Origin: a virus
Direction: 5' to 3' (one strand)
IMG/VR virus record: IMGVR_UViG_3300044971_001666
Coordinates: 1 to 63,879 of that record
Length of the DNA stretch: 63,879 bases
Shown here: piece by piece, positions 55,217-63,361 of the stretch
Position numbering within the stretch: the first letter of the stretch is position 1
Layout: each line of letters starts with the position of its first letter
Program-made: the position numbers and the translations under genes
Notes under the pieces: generated by a model
Told to the model about the DNA's origin: nothing
The model's database searches: none
Seen by the model: only the letters and a program-made list of their open reading frames with translations

Positions 55217-56230
55217 TTAAAAGGGAGGATTTAGCGGTGGTTCGTCTTGAAACGGGTTATCTAGGTTTATTGTTGATTGTATTGGCTGTTCTTTTATTTG
55301 TTCTATAAAATTACTTTCACTAACATTTGCTTTTTGGGCTTCTCCCGCATAGTACATTTGCCCTCTTATTGTTTCGTAAGCTCGACTTCTTCTCCAATTA
55401 AATCCAAATTTACCAATAATTGATTTTGCAACTCCAATTGTATCAGGTTTAACTTTGCTGAAATACACGTCAAAGTCTTCGTATTCTTTATTTGGTCTAT
55501 CAACTGTAATAATGGTTTTGCCGTTAGCTAACCAGCCACCTCCCTTAATATCATCAGCATCAGGCAATCTGCGTTTACTTTTATCACTATCAGTTTGCTT
55601 TTCTCTTTCCGTTTTTATTGAATGTGCAATAGTCATAAAATGTTTACAAGCTGATTCTGCTAATTCATTACGAAAACTTAAAATGTAATCATTGTATTGG
55701 TCTTCTCTACCAAATTCTTTTATTGGGTGAAATAAATTTTTCCAACTATCAATAAAACAGCTTTGAATACTTCCATTTTCATCTCTATATTCTGCTGCAA
55801 ATTCCCAAATCATTTGTGGTGTCATTGGTTTTTTATAGTCTTTTTTCTCAATAACTAAAAAATGGTGGTCAATCCAACTAGCTGCTGCAATTATTTCGTG
55901 TTCTTGAATTGAATTATTATAACCTCTAAAACTTCTTCTATAATATTTTATCAGTAGTTTCCTTCTAATTTCTTTGTAGCTTCCAATATCAGGAACATAA
56001 AGCAAGTGTCTAAATCCAAATTGTTCAGATTGATAAAAAAGTATCTCTAAAGCGAACTCAGTTTTGCCCGAACCTCCGTGTCCTGTAATGTCTGTTACGC
56101 CATCATAAGCAAATTGAAATGTGCCAACTAAACTTTCAAAACCCGAATAGTTTAAACCCGCACCACCCGTTTTGTGGTATTCAATAAAAGAATCACGCCT
56201 TTCATTGTAATTTACAATTTTTACGTTCAT
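55217..56230 (-). CDS. RecA-fold ATPase (putative replicative helicase)
   Basis: A 337 aa protein. Walker A GHGGSGKTEFALEILF (about residues 48-63), Walker B region SCFIDSWKNL, a later DADDIKGGGWLANGKTIITV resembling the RecA/DnaB L-loop and strand region. It overlaps the DnaD-like gene upstream by 4 nt. Such pairs commonly act as phage replication initiator/loader and helicase. It could also be a KaiC/RadA-type ATPase. Confidence 0.75.
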   Translation of the reverse strand: MNVKIVNYNERRDSFIEYHKTGGAGLNYSGFESLVGTFQFAYDGVTDITGHGGSGKTEFALEILFYQSEQFGFRHLLYVPDIGSYKEIRRKLLIKYYRRSFRGYNNSIQEHEIIAAASWIDHHFLVIEKKDYKKPMTPQMIWEFAAEYRDENGSIQSCFIDSWKNLFHPIKEFGREDQYNDYILSFRNELAESACKHFMTIAHSIKTEREKQTDSDKSKRRLPDADDIKGGGWLANGKTIITVDRPNKEYEDFDVYFSKVKPDTIGVAKSIIGKFGFNWRRSRAYETIRGQMYYAGEAQKANVSESNFIEQIKEQPIQSTINLDNPFQDEPPLNPPF

Positions 56231-56892
56231 GGGTGTCTATCGTTCCATGCCTTTTCACGTTCTTTTATTTCACGTTCTCTTCTTTCTTCTGATGTTTCGG
56301 TCGCTCTTTCTATTGTAATTAAATTTACAGATAATATTTCATTTTCCCAACTTCTATTATTTAGATAAGTTTTAGGGTTTTTTCTAAATTGAACATCAGG
56401 TGTTGACAATACATATTTTGGTACATGAATAAATATTTGCTCAATATCTTTTTTAGATAGTTTTTTAAATTTAGCCAAACATTCTTTCTTGTCAGCTTTT
56501 TTATTATACAATTCCCAAAACTTTTCAAAGTCAGAATCAATCAATATATTACTTATTACTTTACTATTTATATTAGGTTGGAGGGTTGCTTCGAGGGTAT
56601 CTTTAACCCCCCTAGTAGGGGTGCTTGGAGGGTTTGTTTTATAACTACCATGTAAATCAGCACTTTTAGTACCACCTTCTTTACCTTTATATCTAGCTTG
56701 TATAACAAAGTCCATTGTCTTGCGATAGGCTTCAAAATACTTTTTTACAATTTTTGTTTTAATTGTGAGAGTTTTTTTTGAATAATAGCGAGAAACATTA
56801 GCCAAAAATTCGTCTAAATGCTTTTCATTTTCAAAAAATTCTTCTGCAATTGTAATGTCTTGTTCGGTTATTTTGGAGTAATTCTCAATCAT
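56227..56892 (-). CDS. DnaD-like replication protein
   Basis: A 221 aa protein. The N-terminal part is helical; the C-terminal part has FEKFWELYNKKADKKECLAKF and then KNPKTYLNNRSWENE, resembling the DnaD-like and phage replication-initiation pattern ('Fw..Yp.K..k..a...wk' and 'k....L..r.W'). It is coupled to the ATPase downstream, so a helicase loader role is likely. Confidence 0.65.
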   Translation of the reverse strand: MIENYSKITEQDITIAEEFFENEKHLDEFLANVSRYYSKKTLTIKTKIVKKYFEAYRKTMDFVIQARYKGKEGGTKSADLHGSYKTNPPSTPTRGVKDTLEATLQPNINSKVISNILIDSDFEKFWELYNKKADKKECLAKFKKLSKKDIEQIFIHVPKYVLSTPDVQFRKNPKTYLNNRSWENEILSVNLITIERATETSEERREREIKEREKAWNDRHP

Positions 56893-56894
56893 AA

Positions 56895-57083
56895 CTAATC
56901 CTCCAAAAAAGATATTTGTTTGCGAATTTCTTTTGCTAATTTAATAGCTTCGTATCTGTTTAAGTTAATTTGATGTGAAGTAGAACGAACCTCTTTTGTT
57001 TTAATCACAAGTTCTTTCTGCCATGTAGAAACTATCAAAGTAGTATCTGTGTGGTCGCATTTAAATTTTATTTCTATTGCCAT
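56895..57083 (-). CDS. Small hypothetical protein, 62 aa
   Basis: The ATG at 57083 (MAIEIKFKCDHTDTTLIVS) is preferred over a TTG six codons upstream. Small alpha/beta protein. It is the first gene after the structured RNA on the minus strand and could be controlled by read-through of its terminator. Confidence 0.6.
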   Translation of the reverse strand: MAIEIKFKCDHTDTTLIVSTWQKELVIKTKEVRSTSHQINLNRYEAIKLAKEIRKQISFLED

Positions 57084-57123
57084 AAGTTTATAATTAGTCA
57101 AGCACCAATTACGCTATAAAAAA

Positions 57124-57229
57124 CAAAAAAACCCCCAATCGGTCAGAGTAACGAAAGGGGGTTCGATTAGTTGTGATACTAATTTTTTGTAATATCTGTT
57201 ATCGCTCTGACCCAAAAACAGATATTTGT
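57124..57229 (-). ncRNA. Structured RNA with three hairpins and complementary loops
   Basis: It has its own promoter (57236-57266) and terminator. Reading 5' to 3' on the minus strand: hairpin 1 has a perfect 10-bp stem (57226-57217 with 57200-57191); hairpin 2 has a 6-bp stem (57183-57178 with 57171-57166); hairpin 3 is the terminator, AACCCCC (57163-57157) with GGGGGTT (57136-57130), followed by a T run. The loop of hairpin 1 contains GGTCAGAG (57212-57205) and the loop of hairpin 3 contains CTCTGACC (57148-57141), perfect 8-nt complements. No ORF. It could be a regulatory RNA or an attenuator for the genes below it. Confidence 0.72.
57130..57163 (-). terminator. Terminator hairpin of the structured RNA
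   Basis: On the minus strand AACCCCC pairs with GGGGGTT over 7 bp around a 20-nt loop, followed by TTTTTG. The loop is long for a simple terminator, which fits an added role in loop pairing. Confidence 0.75.
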
Positions 57230-57235
57230 ATGCAG

Positions 57236-57266
57236 CAAAGATACTAAAATTTACCTAACTGCCAAA
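57236..57266 (-). promoter_or_regulatory. Promoter of the structured RNA
   Basis: On the minus strand: TTTG (57266-57263), 19-nt spacer, TATCTTTG (57243-57236), a full consensus match. It lies just after the stop of the DnaA-like gene. Confidence 0.75.
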
Positions 57267-57267
57267 T

Positions 57268-57657
57268 TTATTTTAAATTTCTCAACCTATTGAATCTTTC
57301 GTTTACTTTTAACCATTCCTTATAACGAGGGTCTTTAAATTTTATATCTTCTAAGTTATCAATTTGAACGCAACCAGATATGACGGTAGTGTGATTAAAC
57401 TGCTGCTTAAATAATAAACCAATTTGATATAGAGATAAGTGCGTATATCTTCTGCATAATTTCCAAAAACAGTACCTAGCAAATGTTAAATTTCTCTTCC
57501 TAGATTTCCAATCATAATCTTCAAATTCTAATCCTAGTTCTATTGCTATTGAATCTTTTATTATTTCAATTATTTGCGGTGATGTATGGTCTTTTTTAGG
57601 CATACGGGGTATATGTACGTTTCTAAAAATATTAAATGTTGGTGTAAGTGCTTTCAT
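57268..57657 (-). CDS. DnaA domain IV-like protein
   Basis: A 129 aa protein. Residues about 45-115 follow the DnaA C-terminal DNA-binding signature: SRKRNLTFARYCFWKLCRRY, THLSLYQIGLLFKQQFNHTT, VISGCVQI ('R......aR....l.......sl..Ig..f...hHtTV......i'). It lacks the DnaA AAA+ domain. It could recognise DnaA boxes in the host or phage origin, either recruiting or competing with DnaA. It overlaps the gene upstream by 4 nt. Confidence 0.88.
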   Translation of the reverse strand: MKALTPTFNIFRNVHIPRMPKKDHTSPQIIEIIKDSIAIELGLEFEDYDWKSRKRNLTFARYCFWKLCRRYTHLSLYQIGLLFKQQFNHTTVISGCVQIDNLEDIKFKDPRYKEWLKVNERFNRLRNLK

Positions 57658-58016
57658 GCTAGTTTTTCTTTATAATGGTTAATAATTTTTTCGGTGGTAC
57701 TTTCGTAAAACGCTTTGAAATCAGAATTGCTTCCACCGTTTTGTTGGTGTAGTAAAAACAATACACTTCTTAGTCTTTGTGATTGCGATTTGTTGTTAAT
57801 TTCTTTATCAATAGCATCTAACTGAACTAAGTCGTTTTCTTCGATTACATTCTTTTCAGTAAAATATAATGCACCAATCTTACCATGTAGCTGACTTATT
57901 GCAATCATTTCGTTTTGGCGAATTTCGGCTGTTGAGAATGTAATTGTAAAAGATTTGTCTTTTCTAGGTCTGTAACTTTCAAGGCAGACTGGCAGCATTA
58001 TTTTTACTTCTTCCAT
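57654..58016 (-). CDS. Hypothetical protein, 120 aa
   Basis: Begins MEEVKIMLPVCLESYRPRKD. Resembles small phage proteins found beside recombination genes: a beta N-terminus (FTITFSTAEIRQNEMIAI) and a helical C-terminus. No firm family. Confidence 0.55.
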   Translation of the reverse strand: MEEVKIMLPVCLESYRPRKDKSFTITFSTAEIRQNEMIAISQLHGKIGALYFTEKNVIEENDLVQLDAIDKEINNKSQSQRLRSVLFLLHQQNGGSNSDFKAFYESTTEKIINHYKEKLA

Positions 58017-58028
58017 GATAATAATTAT

Positions 58029-58499
58029 CTATTTGAATGTTACCTTTACTGTGGTTGTACTAGTTTTGCTAGGGGGAAAAATTTCAACTATTTCTCCACT
58101 ATCTTCATCTACAACTGTCATAGGTGCTTTTAGTGCTTTTAAGAATGTTTCTCGGTCTTTTACTTTCTCTTTGGCATAATCTAAGGAAACACATAAATCA
58201 TTATAAACACTATCGTTACACTTGCTGTAATCGTATTTAGTTCCCGCTTCTGTTATAGAAAATTCAGTCCCTTTAATTATAGCGTTTTTTTCGTATTGTG
58301 AAATTTCGTCAATAGTGGTTGAAATAAGAGTTGGCTTTATTTGTTCAAATATCTTTTCCATAGCTTTTTGGAAACGTAAAAGTTCGCTACCTACTATTTG
58401 TCCGTTATTCAAACCATCTTCAAGTTGTTTTGCAAAAATAGCTATTTGGTCTTTTGTTTCGGGTAGTAATCTCACCGTACTCATTGCTGTTTCTATCAT
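58029..58499 (-). CDS. Hypothetical protein, 156 aa
   Basis: Begins MIETAMSTVRLLPETKDQIA. Mostly helical, with acidic C-terminal DEDSGEIVEIFPPSKT. A similar gene placement beside ERF or RecT is common in phages; no function is known. Confidence 0.6.
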   Translation of the reverse strand: MIETAMSTVRLLPETKDQIAIFAKQLEDGLNNGQIVGSELLRFQKAMEKIFEQIKPTLISTTIDEISQYEKNAIIKGTEFSITEAGTKYDYSKCNDSVYNDLCVSLDYAKEKVKDRETFLKALKAPMTVVDEDSGEIVEIFPPSKTSTTTVKVTFK

Positions 58500-58501
58500 A
58501 A

Positions 58502-59170
58502 TTATATTGCTTCGCTAATTAGTTTTTCTTTTACCTCTACTGTTAAACTGTATTTCTTTTCAATGTCGGTAATCTTATTACCTTCTCTTAGCCATTTTAA
58601 GGCAGCAGCATATTCGGGTGTATTTGCATTTAAAGATGGTTTTTGTTTAGGTGCTGCGGGTGGTGGTGTTTTTGGTGGTGGTGGAGTAGGTGGTACTTCT
58701 TCCTTTTTTCTATCAGGGTTATCAATATCATCTTCATCAGTAGCAATGTGAAAATATTTAAGTAAGAAATATCTTTCCCCATAAGTCAGTGCGCTGCCAA
58801 CTCCTTTATCGAAATCGTTCATCCCGTTAGCACCAAAAAGGTTTTCGTCTTTTTCGCCCGTTTCAGAATCTACCCAAGTAAATTTCATCATTACTTTTGA
58901 AAGTATTTCAATTTTAGGCTTACCGTTCCATTCTTTTGTTTCTTGGTTTTGAAATAACGAAACTTTGTAATCGGTTTTTTGGTTTTCTATGGAAATAATT
59001 TCTTGCTTTAAGAGTAGCCCTAAATCATTCATCAAAGGCTTAATTTCTCCTAAAACTTTGTCGCCCGTTACATACTTGTAACCCATAGCTGTCTTGTCTT
59101 TACCTAATCCATTTATTTTCTTTTGAATAGTAAGTAATTTTTGGTAAATATTTAGTTTTTGTTCGCTCAT
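58502..59170 (-). CDS. erf: ERF family single-strand annealing recombinase
   Basis: A 222 aa protein. Residues about 1-150 match ERF: IYQKLLTIQKKINGLGKDKT, YVTGDKVLGEIKPLMNDLGL, and the signature FGANGMNDFDKGVGSALTYG followed by ERYFLLKYFHIATDEDDID. ERF anneals complementary single strands during phage recombination. A Pro-rich linker (about 158-175, EVPPTPPPPKTPP) joins it to a short helical C-terminus. Confidence 0.9.
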   Translation of the reverse strand: MSEQKLNIYQKLLTIQKKINGLGKDKTAMGYKYVTGDKVLGEIKPLMNDLGLLLKQEIISIENQKTDYKVSLFQNQETKEWNGKPKIEILSKVMMKFTWVDSETGEKDENLFGANGMNDFDKGVGSALTYGERYFLLKYFHIATDEDDIDNPDRKKEEVPPTPPPPKTPPPAAPKQKPSLNANTPEYAAALKWLREGNKITDIEKKYSLTVEVKEKLISEAI

Positions 59171-59171
59171 T

Positions 59172-59408
59172 TTATTTGTGATTTACTGCTGTTAATTCTG
59201 AAATATTATACAATGAAAACATTTGTTGGGAGTGTAATCCCGCTTGTTTCCACGCTTCTTTTGCTTCACCAAGTTTGATATAATCTTCTTCGGTGCATGA
59301 TTCTTTATTAGTTTCACGTTTATAATGGTCGTATATTAATTTTTGGTCGTTAGTTGCTTGTACTGCTGCTCGGACTATTGCGAACTCTGCTTCTCTTTCG
59401 GGTTTCAT
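59172..59408 (-). CDS. Small hypothetical protein, 78 aa
   Basis: Begins MKPEREAEFAIVRAAVQATN. Helical and charged, 2 nt from both neighbours. No family was recognised. Confidence 0.55.
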   Translation of the reverse strand: MKPEREAEFAIVRAAVQATNDQKLIYDHYKRETNKESCTEEDYIKLGEAKEAWKQAGLHSQQMFSLYNISELTAVNHK

Positions 59409-59410
59409 AG

Positions 59411-60484
59411 TTAAATGTTTTCAACTTGTGTTTTAGCCCAAGCTTTGAAAGCGTCAAACTTATCTGAAATTAGTTTTGCAGTTTCGTTACCTTCTTCAAT
59501 ATAGGTTCTATTTATTTCAAAACTATCAACCCAAACTTGTAGTTTCTTTTTAATAGGTGCTTTAGCTAACTTTTCAGCTTCTTTCTTAGCTTTTTCTTCG
59601 GCTGCAATCTTTTGTTCGTAAGCATCATTTTCGGATTTTTGTTTAGCTTCCAACTCTGCTTCTAGCTTTTCTTTTGCTTCACGTTCAGCATTAAATTTTT
59701 CTCTTTCAATAGCTGCTAATCTTACTGTTTCTGCGTTAATTGCTTCTTGTTCTTTACGAATAATCTCTTCACGCTCCGCTTTTTCTTTAGCAGCCTTTTC
59801 TTTTTCAATCCTAAGTTCTTCTTCTTTAGCTAATCTTTCGGCAGCAATTTGTTTTTCACGTTCTTCTGCTTCTGCTTTAAGCCTTTCATTTTCAACTCGG
59901 ATTCTTTCGTTTTCGATTCTTTCGTTTTCCTCGTCAATCAGTCTTTGTGCTTCTGCTAATTTAGCTGCTTCGATTTTATCTTCGTGTTCTTTTTTCTTAG
60001 CAGCATAAAACGCTTCCCAAACATCATCTTGCATATTACCTAAATCCATTCTTTCAGCGTTTTCTACATACCCTGAAATTAGGTTTACTCGCAATGATTG
60101 AACTTTTGCAATACGTTCTCTCTCTAAAATTTCTTGACGCTTTTCGATTTGCTCTAACGCTTCTTCCATGCGGTTATTTACTTCTAACTCACGCTTTTTA
60201 ATAGCATCTACAAACTGACCGCCACGAAGATAAAATTCTTTATTCGTTTCGTGCCACTTAACAATACCTTTTGTTCGGTTGTCTTTGATAAGTTTTCTTA
60301 ACTCTGATGCACGTTTAGCGGTTTTAGGGTCGTCTATGTCTAAGGTAATTATTTCTGCATACTGCTCGCTTAGAATTACTCTTTCGGCTAAAATTTGCGA
60401 CAATCCTTTTGTAATGTTTGACGCTGTTTCTTCTGTTAAACCGAACTCTGTCGGATTGATTTTTACGATTTCTGTGTTTTCCAT
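59411..60484 (-). CDS. Long coiled-coil protein beside the ERF gene, 357 aa
   Basis: The N-terminal 130 residues are helical (including KGIVKWHETNKEFYLRGGQF), and residues about 150-300 are a very charged A/E/K/R coiled coil. Similar proteins (DUF1351-like in layout) are encoded beside recombinases in many phages. It may be a partner of the annealase. Confidence 0.65.
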   Translation of the reverse strand: MENTEIVKINPTEFGLTEETASNITKGLSQILAERVILSEQYAEIITLDIDDPKTAKRASELRKLIKDNRTKGIVKWHETNKEFYLRGGQFVDAIKKRELEVNNRMEEALEQIEKRQEILERERIAKVQSLRVNLISGYVENAERMDLGNMQDDVWEAFYAAKKKEHEDKIEAAKLAEAQRLIDEENERIENERIRVENERLKAEAEEREKQIAAERLAKEEELRIEKEKAAKEKAEREEIIRKEQEAINAETVRLAAIEREKFNAEREAKEKLEAELEAKQKSENDAYEQKIAAEEKAKKEAEKLAKAPIKKKLQVWVDSFEINRTYIEEGNETAKLISDKFDAFKAWAKTQVENI

Positions 60485-60493
60485 TTTATTTTT

Positions 60494-60844
60494 TTATCCT
60501 GTTATTGTTACTACTTTAAAAATTCTTTCCATATCTAAACACGCTTGACGGTAATTTAGAAATATTTGTTTGTGCTTCATTCTCGCCACAGCTTCTCCAA
60601 TTGTTACCACTATTATAGGTGAATCGGTATCGTGTATCTCGTAAACTTCTGTACGCTTATACAACTCAATTTTCCTATCTTTTAGTCCTTCAATTTCCAT
60701 GTGATAGGATTTGACTAAAACCAAGTCAGTAGGCTTTTCTTGCGGAATATTGCGGTTCATAAGTAGCTTGTATAGTATTATTCCAAACCAAACTACAACG
60801 CTTCCTATGGCTGCGATAATTGTGTATAGCGCTAATTTTTCCAT
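60494..60844 (-). CDS. Small membrane protein, 116 aa
   Basis: One N-terminal membrane helix (YTIIAAIGSVVVWFGIILYK), then a cytoplasmic or periplasmic alpha/beta part. No family was recognised. It is unusual in a replication operon. Confidence 0.6.
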   Translation of the reverse strand: MEKLALYTIIAAIGSVVVWFGIILYKLLMNRNIPQEKPTDLVLVKSYHMEIEGLKDRKIELYKRTEVYEIHDTDSPIIVVTIGEAVARMKHKQIFLNYRQACLDMERIFKVVTITG

Positions 60845-60845
60845 G

Positions 60846-61073
60846 TTATTCCGTCCAATATGTTACGGTAACATCAATACTTGCACCCATTTCAAATGCG
60901 ATTTTATCTCCAATATAACCACGATAAATATTAATCATTGTATCGCTGCTTATTTGTTTTGATTCTTCCTTAATAACATCAACTTTATATTGAAGTATTA
61001 CTGCGGGATTGGTAGAAAAAAATACACTATTATCTCCAAATCCTTTTTCTACTGATTTTATTTTATTTTCCAT
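60846..61073 (-). CDS. Small hypothetical protein, 75 aa
   Basis: Begins MENKIKSVEKGFGDNSVFFS, beta-prone middle, ends with VTVTYWTE. Its stop is 1 nt before the membrane-protein start. No family was recognised. Confidence 0.5.
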   Translation of the reverse strand: MENKIKSVEKGFGDNSVFFSTNPAVILQYKVDVIKEESKQISSDTMINIYRGYIGDKIAFEMGASIDVTVTYWTE

Positions 61074-61077
61074 ATTT

Positions 61078-61161
61078 TTATCTAATTATTGTTTGAACTA
61101 TGTAAAACATAAACACAGCTAATATAGCGATGTATCCTAAAATTTGCAATGCTTTTTTCAT
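61078..61161 (-). CDS. Possible single-helix membrane peptide, 27 aa
   Basis: A tiny ORF, MKKALQILGYIAILAV followed by FMFYIVQTIIR, with a positive N-terminus and one hydrophobic helix. It fills the gap between its neighbours tightly, which supports it, but the length is too short to be sure. Confidence 0.4.
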   Translation of the reverse strand: MKKALQILGYIAILAVFMFYIVQTIIR

Positions 61162-61163
61162 AG

Positions 61164-61562
61164 TTATTGTTCGTTTAAAAGTTCGGGATTTTCGTAAATA
61201 TTACCAACAACAATACAACTATCTGTAAGGTAGCTGTCAAATGGAATGATTTTATTATGTGATTTTATTTCAGCATGAAAAGCAGCGTGAATTTCATCTC
61301 CATAATCATTGCAATTTTTGTTGATATAATATACTTTGCAAGTTAGTCTTTCTCCAACCTTCATAATATCGCCATCATAAATAGGATTTCCTTTTCTATC
61401 TGACACGCCAGTAAATTGCATTAATTCAAAATGCTCAATATTTTTTGGCTCGTTTAAATTGTCTTCGTAATCTATTTCTTCGGTATCTAGCAATAACATA
61501 GTAACTTTTACCATTTGTTTGTACTGCTTATCCCACGCTCTAAATTTTGGTATGTTTTTCAT
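61164..61562 (-). CDS. YopX family protein
   Basis: A 132 aa protein: KFRAWDKQYKQMVKV at the start, ELMQFTGVSDRKGNPIYDGD in the middle, and CIVVGNIYENPELL at the end, the full YopX pattern. Function is unknown. A second copy lies at 1205-1549. Confidence 0.88.
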   Translation of the reverse strand: MKNIPKFRAWDKQYKQMVKVTMLLLDTEEIDYEDNLNEPKNIEHFELMQFTGVSDRKGNPIYDGDIMKVGERLTCKVYYINKNCNDYGDEIHAAFHAEIKSHNKIIPFDSYLTDSCIVVGNIYENPELLNEQ

Positions 61563-61726
61563 TATTCAATAGGGGTTTTTTGTGATTTAATTAATTTAAC
61601 TTGACTAGCTATGTAGTCAATACACTTTTCGTAAATACGAGGGTCAACTCTTCGTGCTATACGCTTTGTTGGTAATTCGTTTTTGTTGCGCCCTAGTTTT
61701 GTTTTGGGGGTTGGTTTATTTTTCAT
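61562..61726 (-). CDS. Small basic protein, 54 aa
   Basis: Begins MKNKPTPKTKLGRNKNELPT and continues KRIARRVDPRIYEKCIDYIA. The pattern 'k.i.vRv...iy..c...i' resembles short ribbon-helix-helix-like proteins. Its stop overlaps the YopX start (TAATG). A small DNA-binding protein is possible. Confidence 0.6.
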   Translation of the reverse strand: MKNKPTPKTKLGRNKNELPTKRIARRVDPRIYEKCIDYIASQVKLIKSQKTPIE

Positions 61727-61728
61727 GT

Positions 61729-62019
61729 TTAAAAAGGTAATATTTGTATGTTTTTTATAAAAGTTTCTATTTTGTTTTTTCTATTTGCTTTTAGCCATGT
61801 TAAACTTTTTGGCTTAGTGTTTATCTTAGCGACCTTACATCTACCACTCATATAGGTTGATACTGGTTTTAAATTGCTGTTTATTTTCTTGTAAACCTCA
61901 TTGCCACTAAAAACATAATCTGTGTTCGGTAAATAATGAGTTATAATTACAAAATCACAACTCATTATTCTTTCTGTCGGTATAGCCGAAATGCTTGTTA
62001 TTGTTGGTTGTATTACCAT
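61729..62019 (-). CDS. Hypothetical protein, 96 aa
   Basis: Begins MVIQPTITSISAIPTERIMS, contains YVFSGNEVYKKINSNLKP and a basic C-terminus. The ATG is 5 nt from the attC remnant of the cassette array upstream, so the array abuts this gene's start. First phage-backbone gene of the minus-strand operon within the window. Confidence 0.6.
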   Translation of the reverse strand: MVIQPTITSISAIPTERIMSCDFVIITHYLPNTDYVFSGNEVYKKINSNLKPVSTYMSGRCKVAKINTKPKSLTWLKANRKNKIETFIKNIQILPF

Positions 62020-62024
62020 GTTGT

Positions 62025-62055
62025 TTCGCCAATCTACGAGTTACTTGCAAGTGGG
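62025..62055 (-). repeat. Right-edge half attC (R'' and L'' boxes) of cassette D
   Basis: On the minus strand: CCCACTTGCAAGTAAC (62055-62040), 5-nt spacer TCGTA, then ATTGGCGAA (62033-62025). The nine-base arm matches the arm of the complete attC next door, but the second half is missing. This is the array's border with the phage operon. Confidence 0.75.
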
Positions 62056-63275
62056 CGGACGTGTTCTATATTAAGCATTCGTTTCAAAACTTTTTAAAAA
62101 ATTAGCCCCACCCGCTTCGGTTTTTTCAAAACCGTTTAGTTTAGACAGCCATTGCTCATAAATTTCATCCGCTATCCTTGCAGTCATTATAGGTGGCACA
62201 CTCATTCCAACCAAATAAATCACTTTGTTTGTTTTAAAATCATAGTCCATTGGATAGCTACCCGCTTTTTTTATTGCATCATCTGAAATATGTTGTGGTG
62301 TTTCAAAATCTATAAATTTGCCATTAGCTGTTATGGTATTTAAACTGCTGTTATGTTTTACCAGTATTGCATTAAAATCAGATAACAAACCACGTTCCCT
62401 TGCATTTATATCACCCAAATTTGTATCACTATCTATTTTTTTGCCCCATAGCATTTGTTGGTGTTCTGTTAATGGCTTGCCTAATTTGTCGGCAAATTCA
62501 CCATAAAAAATTTCGGGTTCTTTAAATGTCAATTCCAATTTTGGAACTACTGTAAACATATCAGCATTATACAAAAAAGGTTCTGCCAAATCCTTTCTCA
62601 TTGCAACAAAAAACACTCTTTCTCTGCGTTGTGGCACACCCATTTTTGAAGCATCCAGTAACCAATGTTGGCAGTAATAACCAGCCAAATCAAATTCCCT
62701 ATAAATTTGCCTTACATATTGCTTTGCTTCACCTAATAACAATCCTTTTACATTTTCAGCTACTACCACTTTTGGTTGCAGTTTTTTAGCCAAATCGATA
62801 AAATCAAAAAACAAAGTGTCCAATACTTGTTCAGCTTGTCCCTCTCTAAATACTTTGTCTTTGCCCCAATCTTTTTCACGATTACCTGCCATTGAAAAAC
62901 TGCTACAAGGTGGCGAACCATCCAAAATATCTAAATTGTAAAGTTCATCAGGCAAATCAGTTCTTAATTTAAAGGTCTGTATTGGCTCTAAATAAGCATA
63001 TTTTGGATTATGGTTAGCTTTGTATGCTTCAATCATTTTCGGGTCAATCTCATTGCACCCTAATACATCAAATCCAGCTAATTTATAACCCATTGTTGAT
63101 CCACCGCCACAAGCAAAACAACTAAATACTTTGCCTTTGTCTTTTGTAAATACTGCATCTTTTAAAGTCCAGTTGTAATTGTAAGTTTTTTTTGCCATCG
63201 CTTCGCTAATTTTTTAAAAAGTTTTGTTTAGTATTTCAATTAAAGTTTTGTGCTGAAAATCCCACCAGCAAGTAA
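62040..63275 (-). mobile_element. Integron-type cassette D (DNA methyltransferase)
   Basis: On the minus strand it begins TTACTTGCTGGTGGG (with G at 63276) and ends with CCCACTTGCAAGTAAC (62055-62040), the inverse complement at 14 of 16 positions. About 1236 nt, one gene in the same direction. Its own attC is cut short after the first half. Confidence 0.82.
62071..63198 (-). CDS. dcm: Cytosine-5 DNA methyltransferase
   Basis: A 375 aa C5 methyltransferase. Motif I FSCFACGGGSTMGYK with CNEIDP after it; motif IV LDGSPPCSSFSMAG with the catalytic Cys in PPC; motif VI VVAENVKG; motif VIII PQRRERVFFVA; C-terminal motifs IX-X (GMSVPPIMTARIADEI). No restriction enzyme is beside it, so it may act as an orphan protecting phage DNA. 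Its location in an integron-type cassette suggests recent gain. Confidence 0.95.
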   Translation of the reverse strand: MAKKTYNYNWTLKDAVFTKDKGKVFSCFACGGGSTMGYKLAGFDVLGCNEIDPKMIEAYKANHNPKYAYLEPIQTFKLRTDLPDELYNLDILDGSPPCSSFSMAGNREKDWGKDKVFREGQAEQVLDTLFFDFIDLAKKLQPKVVVAENVKGLLLGEAKQYVRQIYREFDLAGYYCQHWLLDASKMGVPQRRERVFFVAMRKDLAEPFLYNADMFTVVPKLELTFKEPEIFYGEFADKLGKPLTEHQQMLWGKKIDSDTNLGDINARERGLLSDFNAILVKHNSSLNTITANGKFIDFETPQHISDDAIKKAGSYPMDYDFKTNKVIYLVGMSVPPIMTARIADEIYEQWLSKLNGFEKTEAGGANFLKSFETNA

Positions 63276-63361
63276 CAAGGCATTGGCAAAAGCGGCTGAC
63301 AAGTTCCTGCATAAATCAAGCGGTTTCCAAGCCGCCTTCGCCAATGCCCAACCGTTAGCGG
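63270..63361 (-). repeat. attC site between cassettes E and D
   Basis: On the minus strand: first box CCGCTAAC (63361-63354), 5-nt spacer GGTTG, arm of 18 nt (63348-63331), loop of 34 nt, arm (63296-63279), spacer TT, then GTTACTT (63276-63270). Arms pair at 16 of 18 positions. About 92 nt. Crossover expected at 63276/63275. Confidence 0.85.

Noticed and set aside
57130-57240. tRNA or tRNA-like gene (GGGGGTTCGATTAG resembles a T arm)
   Set aside because: No anticodon, acceptor or D-arm pairing fits; the region is explained by promoter, three hairpins and terminator.
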